From: Vicinamibacterales bacterium | Lineage (GTDB): Bacteria; Acidobacteriota; Vicinamibacteria; Vicinamibacterales; Fen-181 | NCBI GenBank assembly: GCA_036504215.1 | Contig: DASXVO010000037.1 | Span: 1-64,000, forward strand | Direction: 5' to 3' | Length of the DNA stretch: 64,000 bases | Part shown: piece after piece, positions 1 to 8,991 of the stretch | How positions within the stretch are numbered: position 1 is the stretch's first letter | Layout: each line of letters begins with the position of its first letter | Position numbers and translations under genes: made by a program | Notes under the pieces: generated by a model | Told to the model about the DNA's origin: nothing | Seen by the model: the letters and a program-made list of their open reading frames with translations, nothing else | Databases searched by the model: none

Positions 1-259
1 CACGGGCCGAGCCGCAGCGACGACACGATACCATACACGGTTCAGATCCCGGTACCGCTCAGCGTGCAGGCTTGACAGATCGAGGAGGGCTGCGATAATC
101 GCTGGCACGGGCGCACTTGCAGCGCCACTGATGTTGGCAGCACACGTTCCACTCGCAGTGAGTGCCATGGCCTCGGCGCACGCGAACGGATGCCGCGCCG
201 TGAGGGTTCCCTTGGCGCGTTCACAGCGATGACATGCAGTTCTCGACGATCGGATCTCG
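1..259. other. Window-edge region, no assignable gene
   Basis: No convincing complete gene lies here. The + frame beginning at base 1 is open until a TGA at 73-75 and could be the last 24 codons of an upstream gene, but the residues match no family I recognise. From about 76 to 259 I see no terminator, no clear promoter and no credible reading frame. The ATP-grasp gene starts at 260, and its own frame has an upstream stop at 230-232. Confidence 0.3.
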
Positions 260-1369
260 ATGCTGGCTGAAGCACATCCCGCGGTTCGTCAGTTCTTGAG
301 GTTCTGCGCCCTGCCCTACTGCTACTTTGGCCAGATTGACTGGCGGGAGTGTCGGAAGAGCCGATTCGAGGTTGCTCTCGACCTCCTCCACATCTTCTTC
401 CGCCTTCGCTACTATCCCGACAACTACTGCCCATGTCGACTGTTCGAGAAGCCGAGGGCGGACTGGGTCTACTACTACGGCTCGAGCTACCACCCGTGGG
501 CGCGCCATCAACTGCGCAGGGTGGTGCAGCCGTTCGACTGGCTCGAGTTCTTTGCGGACAAAGCCACACTGGATGCCCACTTCAGGCAGCACGCGATCCC
601 GATGCCTCGGACCTACGCCGTGCTCGACCCGACGGGAGACTATCGCCAACTCGCACGAACTGCGCTGGCGGAGAGCGGCGCCGACCGCCTTATCATGAAA
701 CCGGTCTCTGGCGCCGCGGGACGTGGGATCTGTCTGCTGATCGCCCACCCCGAAGAGCCCCAGGTTCAGTCGCGGTCGGCGACGATGCCGCTGCCGGCGT
801 ATTCCTTGGGTGAGAGGTACCTCTTGCAGGAAGTGCTCACTCAGCATGAGAGCATTGCCCGTCTGTATCCCCACTCGATCAACACGGTCCGGACGCTCAC
901 TCTGCTGACCCGATCCGGTGAACCGATGATCATAAGCGCGGTGATGCGTTTCGGCGTCGGTGGCGCGTTCGTTGACAACTGGAGCGCCGGTGGCGTGGCC
1001 GTCGGAGTCGACCCTTCGGAGGGCACGCTGATGCGATGGGCGTACGACAAGCACGGCCGCCGGTTCGCCGCTCATCCCACAACGGGCGTGACGTTCGAAG
1101 GCACCCGCGTGCCGTTCTGGGGCGAGGTGATCGACCTTTCCGAACGGGTGCAGGTGACACTGCCGGATTACCGATTGGTGGGGTTGGATGTCGCGATCAC
1201 TCCGGCAGGTCCGAAGGTGATCGAGGTCAACGGAAACCCCGACCTCGTGTTTCAAGAACAGACGGCGGGCCCGCTGCTGCGCAACCGTCGGGTGCTCGAG
1301 GAGTTCGATCGCTACGGGCTTCTCACGAACCGGTATCAGAGAGCCCTGCTCACGCCTGGCGAAAGCTAG
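260..1369 (+). CDS. Sugar-transfer-associated ATP-grasp protein
   Basis: This 369-residue protein resembles the ATP-grasp proteins found in polysaccharide loci (ATPgrasp_ST type, alpha-L-glutamate ligase related). The ATP-binding core is visible: 'LIMKPVSGAAGRG' around 144-156 gives Lys147 and the glycine loop, 'LLQEVL' around 188-193 follows, and 'VIEVNGNPD' around 320-328 supplies the metal-binding Glu322 and Asn324. Such enzymes join a carboxylate to an amine or hydroxyl using ATP, and the substrate here is unknown. The ATG at 260 is the first start after an in-frame stop at 230-232. It is followed after 19 bp by a polysaccharide deacetylase on the same strand, so a role in decorating an exopolysaccharide is inferred. 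The family is fairly certain; the reaction is not. Confidence 0.8.
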   Translation: MLAEAHPAVRQFLRFCALPYCYFGQIDWRECRKSRFEVALDLLHIFFRLRYYPDNYCPCRLFEKPRADWVYYYGSSYHPWARHQLRRVVQPFDWLEFFADKATLDAHFRQHAIPMPRTYAVLDPTGDYRQLARTALAESGADRLIMKPVSGAAGRGICLLIAHPEEPQVQSRSATMPLPAYSLGERYLLQEVLTQHESIARLYPHSINTVRTLTLLTRSGEPMIISAVMRFGVGGAFVDNWSAGGVAVGVDPSEGTLMRWAYDKHGRRFAAHPTTGVTFEGTRVPFWGEVIDLSERVQVTLPDYRLVGLDVAITPAGPKVIEVNGNPDLVFQEQTAGPLLRNRRVLEEFDRYGLLTNRYQRALLTPGES

Positions 1370-1388
1370 AAAGCTCGGCCGAACTGCC

Positions 1389-2417
1389 ATGCCTTGGAAC
1401 TGGGGGATCCAAGCGAAGAGTGCCTTCGCCGCTGGTCTCTACCACACCCGCGCGCTACGCCTGGCCGACGCCGTGCGGCCGCAAGGTCCCATTGTCCTGG
1501 CGTACCATCGCGTGTTGCCAGAGGGACACGAACAGGCCGCGTTCATTCAACCCGGCATGTACGTGACGAGCGCCACGCTCGAGCGCCACATGGGTTACCT
1601 CCGCGAGTGGTACAACGTGGTCCCGCTCGACGAGATCTTCACGCAGCGAACGCCGGCTCGCACGTGCGCCGTGACGTTCGATGACGGGTGGGCGGACAAC
1701 TACGCCTGGGCGTTTCCTGTGCTGGCGACGTACGGGATTCCGGCGACGATCTTCCTGGCCACGAACCTGATTGGCACCACGCAATGGCCATGGCCGGATC
1801 GCCTCTGCCTCCACGTGCACACTCTGCCCGTCAGCGACGTCTTGAGCGTAGTCAACGAGGCCTTCCGGAAGATCGGGAGACCCCCAATGCGGCTGGGCGC
1901 CGTGTCAACTGACAGGTACGCCGCCGCGGACGCCATGGTAGCCGCTCTAAAACCTCTGCCACCTCCACTCGTAGACGCCGTCCTGGCAAAGCTGACTGGC
2001 ATGTCGACGGGGGCCGACGCTGGCCTGCGCGGGCAACGGCCGTGGTTGACGTGGGACGAGGTGTCCGAGATGTCCCAGGCGGGGATCGCGTTCGGGTCAC
2101 ATACCCACAACCACCGGATTCTCACTCAGGCGCCCGTCGGCGAAGCGCGCCGCGAGATTGAGGATTCGAGGGACATGCTGGCCGCGAAGATCGGCAAGCG
2201 CGTCACGACCTTCTGCTATCCGAATGGCAATTACAATTCGGAACTGATGCACTTGGTCGCCGACTCAGGCTTCCAGATCGCGGTGACAACAGAGCGCGGA
2301 CGCGTCGACTTGGCCGGAAGCCCGATGGCCGTCAACAGACTGATGATCCACGACGACATGACGAGCACAGTCCCAATGTTCGCGTGTGTCATCACTCGGA
2401 CGGTACCCTTCTTCTGA
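1389..2417 (+). CDS. Polysaccharide deacetylase family protein (NodB fold)
   Basis: A 342-residue protein with the NodB homology domain. 'TFDDGWADNY' at 96-105 carries the catalytic base and metal-binding Asp pair, and 'SHTHNH' at 237-242 is the His-x-x-x-His metal motif. 'AYHRVLPEG' near 39-47 is typical of the XrtA/EPS-associated deacetylases. The family removes N- or O-acetyl groups from polysaccharides or oligosaccharides. No signal peptide is evident, so a cytoplasmic or membrane-peripheral site acting on a lipid-linked precursor is possible. The insert between the two motifs (about 130-215) is longer than in minimal NodB enzymes. It lies between the ATP-grasp and CapA-like genes in a run of same-strand genes with short gaps. 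Confidence 0.88.
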   Translation: MPWNWGIQAKSAFAAGLYHTRALRLADAVRPQGPIVLAYHRVLPEGHEQAAFIQPGMYVTSATLERHMGYLREWYNVVPLDEIFTQRTPARTCAVTFDDGWADNYAWAFPVLATYGIPATIFLATNLIGTTQWPWPDRLCLHVHTLPVSDVLSVVNEAFRKIGRPPMRLGAVSTDRYAAADAMVAALKPLPPPLVDAVLAKLTGMSTGADAGLRGQRPWLTWDEVSEMSQAGIAFGSHTHNHRILTQAPVGEARREIEDSRDMLAAKIGKRVTTFCYPNGNYNSELMHLVADSGFQIAVTTERGRVDLAGSPMAVNRLMIHDDMTSTVPMFACVITRTVPFF

Positions 2418-2511
2418 GTCCATGTGGCTCCCCCTGATTCCTGGGTACGTGCGGGACATTCCCGCTCGATTGGGATCTGGCGTCAAGGCAGAACGGGTGT
2501 GAGAACAGCCG

Positions 2512-3744
2512 ATGGGTATGATGCACGAAGGCGATATTCTAAGCGGCCCTGGGAAACACAAGCCCCTGACCATACTGGCCGCCGGAGACATTTGTCCGGG
2601 CGACAAGGCGGTCATGGGATTGGGTGTCCGGTCGAAGACCCAGAGGCACGGCTCGGATTTCCCATTCGAGCACGTCAAGTCGCATCTCGCGCACGGGGAT
2701 ATCGTGCTCGCGAACCTGGAGGGGTACTTATCGTCCGAAGCGTCGTCGGGCGGCCAGAGGGCGCGGACCTTCTGCGGTCGTGAGGATTTTGCGGAAGCGA
2801 TGGTGCGGGCGGGATTCAACGTCGTATCGGTGGCCAACAATCACGTCCTCGAGCATGGAGAAGCGGCGTTTGTCGAGTCGGTCCGGATCCTCAAGAGGGC
2901 CGGCCTCAGGGTGTGCGGACTGAGGAGCAGGCTCGACAAGTACTACTCGGAGCCCGTATTCTTCGACGCCCAAGGGATTCGGACCGCTCTGGTGGGCTAC
3001 AACTGGATCAGCGTTGACAGACTGGGGAACGCGGACGAGCACATTGCGCAGTCGCTCGATTCCGCCGTCAACTACTCCTGGCACCGCGAGCACCCGGTAA
3101 CAGCGATCGAGCGAGCGAACGCCAACGTCATACGGGACCTTCGGACGCTGAAGAAGGAGGCGGACGTCGTGGCCCTCGTCGCCCATTGGGGCTACGAGTT
3201 CGTGACGGTTCCGCCGTACGGGGTCACCCGTGAGGCACGGACCTTCGTGGATGCCGGAGCGGATTTGATCATCGGGATCCACCCACATGTCATCCAGGGT
3301 GCCGAGTCGTACAAGAATGGTCTGATCCTGTACAGCTTGGGCAACTTCGTCTTCGACATGCGGCGGCGATTGACTCGCTACTCGATGATCGCTGAGATCC
3401 ACGTAGACGAGGCCAAGAAGACGGACGTGAAGTTCACCCCGTTCTTCATCAATCGGTCGTTCCAGCCCTCACCCGCGTCGGAGAAAGACGCCGCGAAGGT
3501 CCGGGCGATTATCGCCAACTCGGAGTTGAGGCTCGCGTCGCCAGTCAAAGAGCAAGTCCTTTGCGACGACGTTCTGTACCGGCTCCACGAAGACCGATAC
3601 AACCGTGGGAAGGCTCTGGCAATTCTCGATCACCTGGCGGGCGCCGCGAGAAGACCAGCCGTGGTCCTGACGATACTGAGAAAGCTGTGGGCAGCGGCGG
3701 GCGTCTTGGTGAACCGCTTGCGAGGCCGCCGGGTGCGGTGGTGA
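2512..3744 (+). CDS. CapA family protein (PgsA/CapA metallophosphoesterase-like fold)
   Basis: A 410-residue member of the CapA/PgsA family associated with capsule and poly-gamma-glutamate synthesis. The family landmarks appear in order: 'AAGDICPGD' with Asp26, 'NLEG' at 69-72, 'SVANNHVLEHG' at 106-116, 'HWGYE' at 225-229, 'GIHPHVIQG' at 255-263 and 'YSLGNFVFD' at 274-282. These residues form the calcineurin-like metal site. There is no clear N-terminal signal or membrane segment, unlike many anchored CapA proteins. The biochemical role of the family is still debated (export or ligation of anionic polymers). The start chosen is the first ATG of a cluster (2512, 2518, 2521). It lies in the + strand polysaccharide block. 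Confidence 0.88.
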   Translation: MGMMHEGDILSGPGKHKPLTILAAGDICPGDKAVMGLGVRSKTQRHGSDFPFEHVKSHLAHGDIVLANLEGYLSSEASSGGQRARTFCGREDFAEAMVRAGFNVVSVANNHVLEHGEAAFVESVRILKRAGLRVCGLRSRLDKYYSEPVFFDAQGIRTALVGYNWISVDRLGNADEHIAQSLDSAVNYSWHREHPVTAIERANANVIRDLRTLKKEADVVALVAHWGYEFVTVPPYGVTREARTFVDAGADLIIGIHPHVIQGAESYKNGLILYSLGNFVFDMRRRLTRYSMIAEIHVDEAKKTDVKFTPFFINRSFQPSPASEKDAAKVRAIIANSELRLASPVKEQVLCDDVLYRLHEDRYNRGKALAILDHLAGAARRPAVVLTILRKLWAAAGVLVNRLRGRRVRW

Positions 3745-3808
3745 AGAAGACAGCGCCGCTCGCCGTGACAAACGGCTACGGCCGGATGGACTCCGTCGGG
3801 GACCCAGT

Positions 3809-4690
3809 ATGACGAGTGCTCATGACTTGCAGGGAAGACGGCGGGCGGCCCGGGTCGCGCTGTGGGGTTTCGGGCTTGCGTTGCTTTCGCTGGCCAGCGT
3901 GGCGGTCGGGATGATCCAGGGGTTCCGCATCTCGTTGATTCCTGCGTACCAGCAGACCGCCTATCAGAAGTACGTCGTGAAGGGTAGCTACTACCTGGAT
4001 CGTCGTGAGAGCATCGACAGCCTGCCTGAGGACTTTGGCCGGCTCTGGCTCCCGATGATCAGAGAGTGGACCAGACACAACACGATAGGCGTCTACGTTG
4101 GCAACGGGATCAACGCAACGCCGTTCTTTCCCAATCAACTCGAGAGCCTCGGCTTCCGCGTTGTGCGCTTTGGCGACGACGATACCGGCGCAATTCGTGA
4201 ATGCCGCCTCATCATCTTTCCGGGCGGTCACTACGACGTCGGCAACATCCCGCAGGAGACGCGACGAACCCTTGGACGGTTTGTCGAGGGTGGCGGAGGG
4301 TTTATCGGCATCTGCCTCGGTTTGGTCGCGGCCAAAGAGATTGGACTTGTGGAGGGCGAGTTGGTGGAGTGGCCCGTGACGGGCCTTATCTCCGGCAGAA
4401 TCGTCGACCACACCGTATTCAAGCACGCGCCGGTCTCGACGGATGTCACTTTCCTCCACATGAACGGGCGTCTGCTTACGGGTGCCATCGCATTGAAACC
4501 ACTGGTGATGCTCGGAGACGAGGTGCTCGCTGGTGCGCGCGAGTTTGGGAAAGGCAAAGTAGTTCTATTCAGCAGCCATCCGGAGGGGGGGAAGATAGAG
4601 TACGGTAACGACTACGTTATCGCGGAAGGTACCTCGCTTCACACGATGGACCTCCTGTTGGATGCCATTTTCTATGTCTCCGGCCAGTAG
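3809..4690 (+). CDS. Membrane-anchored BPL_N / class I amidotransferase-like protein
   Basis: A 293-residue protein with one N-terminal membrane segment at about 16-36, followed by a flavodoxin-like domain resembling the BPL_N and class I glutamine amidotransferase families. 'LIIFPGGHYD' at 134-143 and 'GFIGICLG' at 164-171 form the nucleophile-elbow region with Cys169. 'SSHPEGG' near the C-terminus supplies a His in the position of the catalytic His. In this superfamily the fold hydrolyses glutamine or handles small peptides; here the substrate is unknown. 'GGGGDP'-like GGGG loops precede the elbow. Its end overlaps the following glycosyltransferase, indicating coupled translation. It could be catalytic or a sensor-like protein. 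Confidence 0.7.
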   Translation: MTSAHDLQGRRRAARVALWGFGLALLSLASVAVGMIQGFRISLIPAYQQTAYQKYVVKGSYYLDRRESIDSLPEDFGRLWLPMIREWTRHNTIGVYVGNGINATPFFPNQLESLGFRVVRFGDDDTGAIRECRLIIFPGGHYDVGNIPQETRRTLGRFVEGGGGFIGICLGLVAAKEIGLVEGELVEWPVTGLISGRIVDHTVFKHAPVSTDVTFLHMNGRLLTGAIALKPLVMLGDEVLAGAREFGKGKVVLFSSHPEGGKIEYGNDYVIAEGTSLHTMDLLLDAIFYVSGQ

Positions 4691-5873
4691 AACGCGCTCA
4701 GCGGCGGCTCTTTCTCGCGCCGGTGCAATCAGAGTACTCCACGTGATCTCCGGAGACATCTGGGCTGGCGCCGAGGCGCAGGTCTACCAGACCCTCCGCG
4801 CCCTGACAGCCCTGGAGACCGTTCAACTCTCATGTGTGCTCTTCAACGATGGATTGCTTGCCGAAAACCTGCTCGCGGTAGGTATCCCGCCCGTACTGCT
4901 CGACGAGCAACAGGTAGGAGCGGTCGAACTGATTGCCGGACTCCGGAAGGTCGTTGCGCGGTGCCAGCCGAACATCGTCCATGTCCATGCCGTGAAGGAG
5001 CACGTGACGAGCGTGCTGGCGTGTAGACACGGAAGGGGCGCCCCCGCGATCGTCCGGACGGTGCACGGGTCCCGCTCCGTGCCGATGGGGCTTGGGTTCG
5101 GGAAGCGGCTGCGATCATCCATAGTCGTACAGATCGACAATTTCTCCATTCGCCACCTCAGCGACGGTCTGGTGGCTGTGTCCGCGGACTTGGCGAGCCA
5201 ACTGGCGCGAATGAACCCCAGGGGTGTGGTTCGGCAGATTCACAATGGGGTGGACGTCGATGGGACGAGTACTTCGCCTCGAGACGCCGGGCGACGCCGA
5301 AGGTCCGGCGCCGAAGGGAAGTTCTGGATTGGTACGGCGGCCAGATTGGCTGAGCCGAAGAACCTGCCGATGCTAATCAGGGCAGCGGCTCGTCTCAAGG
5401 CCTCCCGTGCACCGTTCGTGATTTCGGTATTCGGCGAGGGGCCGCTCAGGCAGCGTCTGGTCGAGCTGATCGGGGCATGCGACGTCGCAGATGTCGTCCG
5501 ATTGGAAGGGTTCGAGCCCGACATCGGGTCGATCCTCCGTTCACTCGACGCGTTTGTCCTCTCGTCCTTTCATGAGGGAATGCCGATGGCGTTGCTCGAA
5601 GCGATGAGCGCATCCGTGCCCGTAGTGTGCACGGCCGTGGGAGGCATCCCCGAGGTCGTGACGGGCGGCGAGAATGGTCTGCTCGTGCCTTCTGATGACG
5701 ATCGAGCCCTTGCTCAAGCCTTGATGGAGCTGATGGCCAATCAGGAGATGGCACGACGGCTAGGGACCCGCGCACGGGCCAGCATCTCGAGCGGGTTCTC
5801 GGTCGAGGCGCGCACTCGGGAACTGATAGCGCTCTACTCGGACCTGAAGCCGATGGCGGGTGGGAGGGAGTAA
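4674..5873 (+). CDS. Glycosyltransferase family 4 (GT-B)
   Basis: A GT-B fold glycosyltransferase of about 399 residues. The N-terminal domain begins 'VLHVISGDIWAGAEAQ', the usual GT4 opening with a glycine-rich acceptor loop. The C-terminal nucleotide-sugar domain has 'IGTAARLAEPKN' and the E-x7-E segment 'FHEGMPMALLEAMS', followed by 'VVCTAVGGIPEVV'. It should transfer a sugar from an NDP- or GDP-sugar to a growing glycan at the cytoplasmic membrane face. Two in-frame ATGs exist, 4662 and 4674; neither has a strong ribosome-binding site, and both overlap the preceding gene. Residues 230-245 contain an Arg-rich linker. The next glycosyltransferase follows after 3 bases, so the two probably act in the same pathway. 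Confidence 0.87.
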   Translation: MSPASRTRSAAALSRAGAIRVLHVISGDIWAGAEAQVYQTLRALTALETVQLSCVLFNDGLLAENLLAVGIPPVLLDEQQVGAVELIAGLRKVVARCQPNIVHVHAVKEHVTSVLACRHGRGAPAIVRTVHGSRSVPMGLGFGKRLRSSIVVQIDNFSIRHLSDGLVAVSADLASQLARMNPRGVVRQIHNGVDVDGTSTSPRDAGRRRRSGAEGKFWIGTAARLAEPKNLPMLIRAAARLKASRAPFVISVFGEGPLRQRLVELIGACDVADVVRLEGFEPDIGSILRSLDAFVLSSFHEGMPMALLEAMSASVPVVCTAVGGIPEVVTGGENGLLVPSDDDRALAQALMELMANQEMARRLGTRARASISSGFSVEARTRELIALYSDLKPMAGGRE

Positions 5874-5876
5874 GGC

Positions 5877-6854
5877 GTGCAGAAGCGGTTGTTCATCGCC
5901 TGGGAGACACAGCGACGCTCTGGCGAGTTGGCGCGGCAGCTCCGCTGCGAGTTCCATGTCCTGGACGAGCGAGCGTGGCAGAGATACCCCAGATCCATCT
6001 GGGCGACGCTCAACCTCCTGAGACAGAGCAACCCGGACGTCCTGATCGTCCAGAATCCGTCCATGGTGCTGGCGGCCGTCGCTTGTGTCGTCAAGGTGCT
6101 CACGGGGCTTCCTGTCGTCGTTGATCGCCACACAACGTTTCTTCTGGATCGAAGATACCCGAACACACCGGCCATGCTGGTCTTTCGGTTGCTTCACAAG
6201 TTCACGATTCGGCTTGCGGACATCACGATAGTCACGAACGAATTCCTGGCGGGTCTGGTACGCGACGCGGGCGGGCGGCCTGTCGTATTGCCCGACAGGC
6301 TGCCGGAATTCCAACATCCGGGGTCAATGACGCTGGATGGGACTCGAAACGTCCTTCTGATCGCTTCGCATGGCATCGACGAGCCCATCGAGGAGGCGGT
6401 CAATGCGATGAGGAGTCTCACCCAAGCAGGGGTACGCCTGTACATCACCGGGAAGTCCTCCTCCGTGCGTGCCGCGCTGAGACGCACGGCACCTCCGAAC
6501 GTCGTTTTCACCGGGTTTCTCAGCGAGGAAGATTTCATCGGGATGCTCCACTCGGTCGACGCGGTCGTGGTGTTGACGACCGCCGAGGCGTGCATGTTGT
6601 GCGGTTGCTACGAGGCGGTCGCGGCCGGAGCGCCACTGGTAACGTCCAACAAGAAGGCTCTCCGCGACTATTTCACTGAGGCCATCTTCGTGGACAATAC
6701 TCCGGAGGGAATCGCCGCCGGTATAGGCGAAGCCCTGGCGAACGGCTCGCACTACCGGGAGCGGATAGGGCTCCTCAGGGACCGCTTGACGCGGGAGTGG
6801 AGCGGGCAGTATTCCCACCTCGAGTGCGCGGTGTCGGGATTGCGACGCAGTTAG
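5877..6854 (+). CDS. GT-B glycosyltransferase, short form
   Basis: A 325-residue GT-B-like glycosyltransferase. It starts at GTG 5877, 3 bases after the previous stop, with a GGAGG-type ribosome-binding site inside the end of the upstream gene. The N-terminal part ('LFIAWETQRRSGELARQL') matches the fold but lacks the usual glycine-rich loop. The C-terminal half shows 'VVFTGFLSEEDFIGMLHSVDAVVVLTT' (split here for length) and 'CGCYEAVAAGAPLV', the typical donor-binding region. It resembles the O-antigen or teichoic-acid type GT4 enzymes. Two Cys residues flank the E-containing motif ('CMLCGCYEA'), which is unusual. Sugar specificity cannot be read from sequence. Confidence 0.75.
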   Translation: MQKRLFIAWETQRRSGELARQLRCEFHVLDERAWQRYPRSIWATLNLLRQSNPDVLIVQNPSMVLAAVACVVKVLTGLPVVVDRHTTFLLDRRYPNTPAMLVFRLLHKFTIRLADITIVTNEFLAGLVRDAGGRPVVLPDRLPEFQHPGSMTLDGTRNVLLIASHGIDEPIEEAVNAMRSLTQAGVRLYITGKSSSVRAALRRTAPPNVVFTGFLSEEDFIGMLHSVDAVVVLTTAEACMLCGCYEAVAAGAPLVTSNKKALRDYFTEAIFVDNTPEGIAAGIGEALANGSHYRERIGLLRDRLTREWSGQYSHLECAVSGLRRS

Positions 6855-6963
6855 TCGCCGGACCGCATCAGGCGCCGGCTCCGTTCTTGTCATTGGCGAT
6901 CGAAAAGTGTAACTGACCGCTGGCGATTCCAAGCGACGGGCGTTTCTACAGGCCAAACCCTGG

Positions 6964-6979
6964 CGGCATTCGACTTGCA
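6964..6979 (+). promoter_or_regulatory. Candidate sigma-54 promoter for beta-helix gene
   Basis: CGGCATTCGACTTGCA fits the -24/-12 pattern: GG at 6965-6966, ten bases, GC at 6977-6978. The -12 half (TTGCA) is perfect and the -24 half differs from TGGCAC at two positions. It lies about 105 bp upstream of the ATG at 7084. GG-N10-GC occurs by chance in GC-rich DNA, so this single site is weak alone. Confidence 0.4.
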
Positions 6980-7083
6980 GCCCCTTCTTCAGTCTGACCA
7001 GGACCCCGTGCACCGTTCGCCGGGTGTCAGGGTCAGGAACTGGCCGGCGCGACAGCGACCTCTGGCAGCGGTAGGGAGCGGAC

Positions 7084-8760
7084 ATGAGAGCAAGAGCAAA
7101 GTATCTGGTGTATGCGATCGCATTCCTTTCGCTCTCGGCTGCGGCTTCAGCCGACGTCTTCATTGCGACCGACGGCGACGACACGAGCGGCAACGGGACG
7201 CTGGCACAGCCCTATGCCACACTACAGAAGGGCATCGCCGCCCTTAAGTCCCAGGGACCCGGAAATACGCTGTACCTGCGCGGCGGCGTCTACCGCACGC
7301 TGCCGCTCGGCGCGTTTATGCGCGATGGTAGCTACCAAGGCCGCGGCGTCCCGTTCTGGACGCTGAACAACGCCAGCTCATGGGACAAGGCCTACACGAT
7401 ACGTTCCTATCCGGGCGAGTGGGCGGTCATCGACGCAGCGGCCTATGCCGGCGAACAGGTGGTGTTCCCGCTCTACGGCGGGTCCGCGAATGGCGCCGTC
7501 GGGTATGTTGAGATCTCCTATCTTGAAATTCGTAACGTCTCGGCCACAGTGTACGGTGCGGGGATTTGTACTCGTGGAGGGCCGTACAAGTTCCACCATC
7601 TGAACATCCACGACTGCAACACGTTGACGAGTAGTAACAATCCCGGAGGGTTGCTGCTGGAGAACGGGACCGGCGACACGACCATTGAGTACTGCCATTT
7701 CAAGTCGAACGCCCATCTGGGCGGGACGGCGAACTCCGCGCAGATCGTGATCATGTCGGACTACAAGCAGACTGCGCCGCCCACTACCTTGCATAGCGCG
7801 ACAACGGGGTTCTCAACATCCCGCCACAATAACCAGATCCGCTACAATTTCTTTGATGGTGGAGATGGTGCCTTGAAGACGCCAAGTGCGATTCACTTCA
7901 AGGCGGTGCAGTACTTGGCGTCCAATACGAAGAGTGGCCAGCCTGTGGACACGAGTGGTTGGTCAGATCAAGGAGACGATGTCCACCACAACATCATCAT
8001 CAATCACTCGCGTTCCGGCGTCGGGCAGATGAGCACCGACTTCGGCCAGGTCCATCACAACGTCATCGTGATGCCATCCGGCGTGACTGAGGCGGGGATC
8101 GAAATTGGCGAACCATTCGTGGGGGCGAGCGGGCTTCGCGGCCCGTGGCGCGCGGTCGTCTACAACAATACGGTCATCGGTGGTGGCCCTGGCATCTACT
8201 TTGAGGACAAGTCGAACCAAGATACGGTCTGTCATGCGCAGTGGTGGGCGTACAACAACATTCTCGATGCGCCGACCGACAGCGATGGCCGCCAGGATCT
8301 CTCATTCAACCGCGATTACTCGGTCCTCGGGGCGACCTGGGACATCAATACGCTGCTCCGGGTACATGGGAACTACTTCTATCGCCCCGCCAATGCCAGC
8401 CTGAGTCGCATTCGCTTGACGGACTACACGTTGGCTCAGATCAATGCTGCCGCGTGGGGCGGGAGAGATTTCAGCAACGCCTACGATGCCCGGGATCTGC
8501 TCTACGCTGGAACGAGCGGGACCGACCAGTACAAGGCGCGCGGAGGACATGTCCTGAGCGGTAGCACCACGATTGCGAACGGCGGCATCGGTGGTCCGCA
8601 CCCCTACCTGCCGGGCGTGACCATCCCGTCCTACGTTGGCGCAACCGACCCGTCGGACAGCGCGTGGCTGGACACTGTGGTGTCCTTGCCCACGTCGCTG
8701 CCCACGATGGGGAGGAGTATACCGGCCCCAGCTGCGCCCACAGGAGTGCGGATCAAGTAG
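7084..8760 (+). CDS. Secreted right-handed beta-helix (pectate-lyase-like) protein
   Basis: A 558-residue secreted protein. An N-terminal signal peptide (about 1-23, ending 'SAAASA') is followed by 'DVFIATDGDDTSGNGTLAQP', the characteristic opening of DUF1565/parallel beta-helix proteins ('G(D/S)DxxGNGT..PxxTL'). Repeated Asn/His-rich rungs such as 'YKFHHLNIHDCN', 'IRYNFFDGGDG', 'VHHNIIINHS' and 'QVHHNVIVMP' continue to about residue 420. The fold is used by polysaccharide lyases, hydrolases and epimerases. No catalytic residues can be assigned confidently. GGGAG ten bases upstream supports the start. It lies in a polysaccharide cluster, so trimming or modification of the polymer is inferred. 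There is no PEP-CTERM tail. Confidence 0.8.
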   Translation: MRARAKYLVYAIAFLSLSAAASADVFIATDGDDTSGNGTLAQPYATLQKGIAALKSQGPGNTLYLRGGVYRTLPLGAFMRDGSYQGRGVPFWTLNNASSWDKAYTIRSYPGEWAVIDAAAYAGEQVVFPLYGGSANGAVGYVEISYLEIRNVSATVYGAGICTRGGPYKFHHLNIHDCNTLTSSNNPGGLLLENGTGDTTIEYCHFKSNAHLGGTANSAQIVIMSDYKQTAPPTTLHSATTGFSTSRHNNQIRYNFFDGGDGALKTPSAIHFKAVQYLASNTKSGQPVDTSGWSDQGDDVHHNIIINHSRSGVGQMSTDFGQVHHNVIVMPSGVTEAGIEIGEPFVGASGLRGPWRAVVYNNTVIGGGPGIYFEDKSNQDTVCHAQWWAYNNILDAPTDSDGRQDLSFNRDYSVLGATWDINTLLRVHGNYFYRPANASLSRIRLTDYTLAQINAAAWGGRDFSNAYDARDLLYAGTSGTDQYKARGGHVLSGSTTIANGGIGGPHPYLPGVTIPSYVGATDPSDSAWLDTVVSLPTSLPTMGRSIPAPAAPTGVRIK

Positions 8761-8991
8761 GCAGCGCCGCGTTGTCGAGACCTCTCACCACTGAAAGACG
8801 ATGCGGTCGATACCCGGGGTGTTGGCCGCGTCTTTCCTTCCTTCGAGCGGCATAAGAATCTCGGCCTCGTCGCATGCCCCCCACGCCGAGGCCGCGCAAC
8901 CCCTGCACCAGAAGATGACACTTCGGTGGCGCTGACTTGCGTCGCCGCTGCGGCTTGGTATAGAAAGGCGTCGGACACGGAGTCAGAAGAC

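Noticed and set aside
221-1390. A 389-codon - strand frame over the ATP-grasp gene
   Set aside because: The + strand carries the ATP-grasp motifs; the - frame is Arg/His-rich without motifs.
6890-6910. Vegetative promoter before the beta-helix gene
   Set aside because: No -35/-10 pair with acceptable spacing could be seen.
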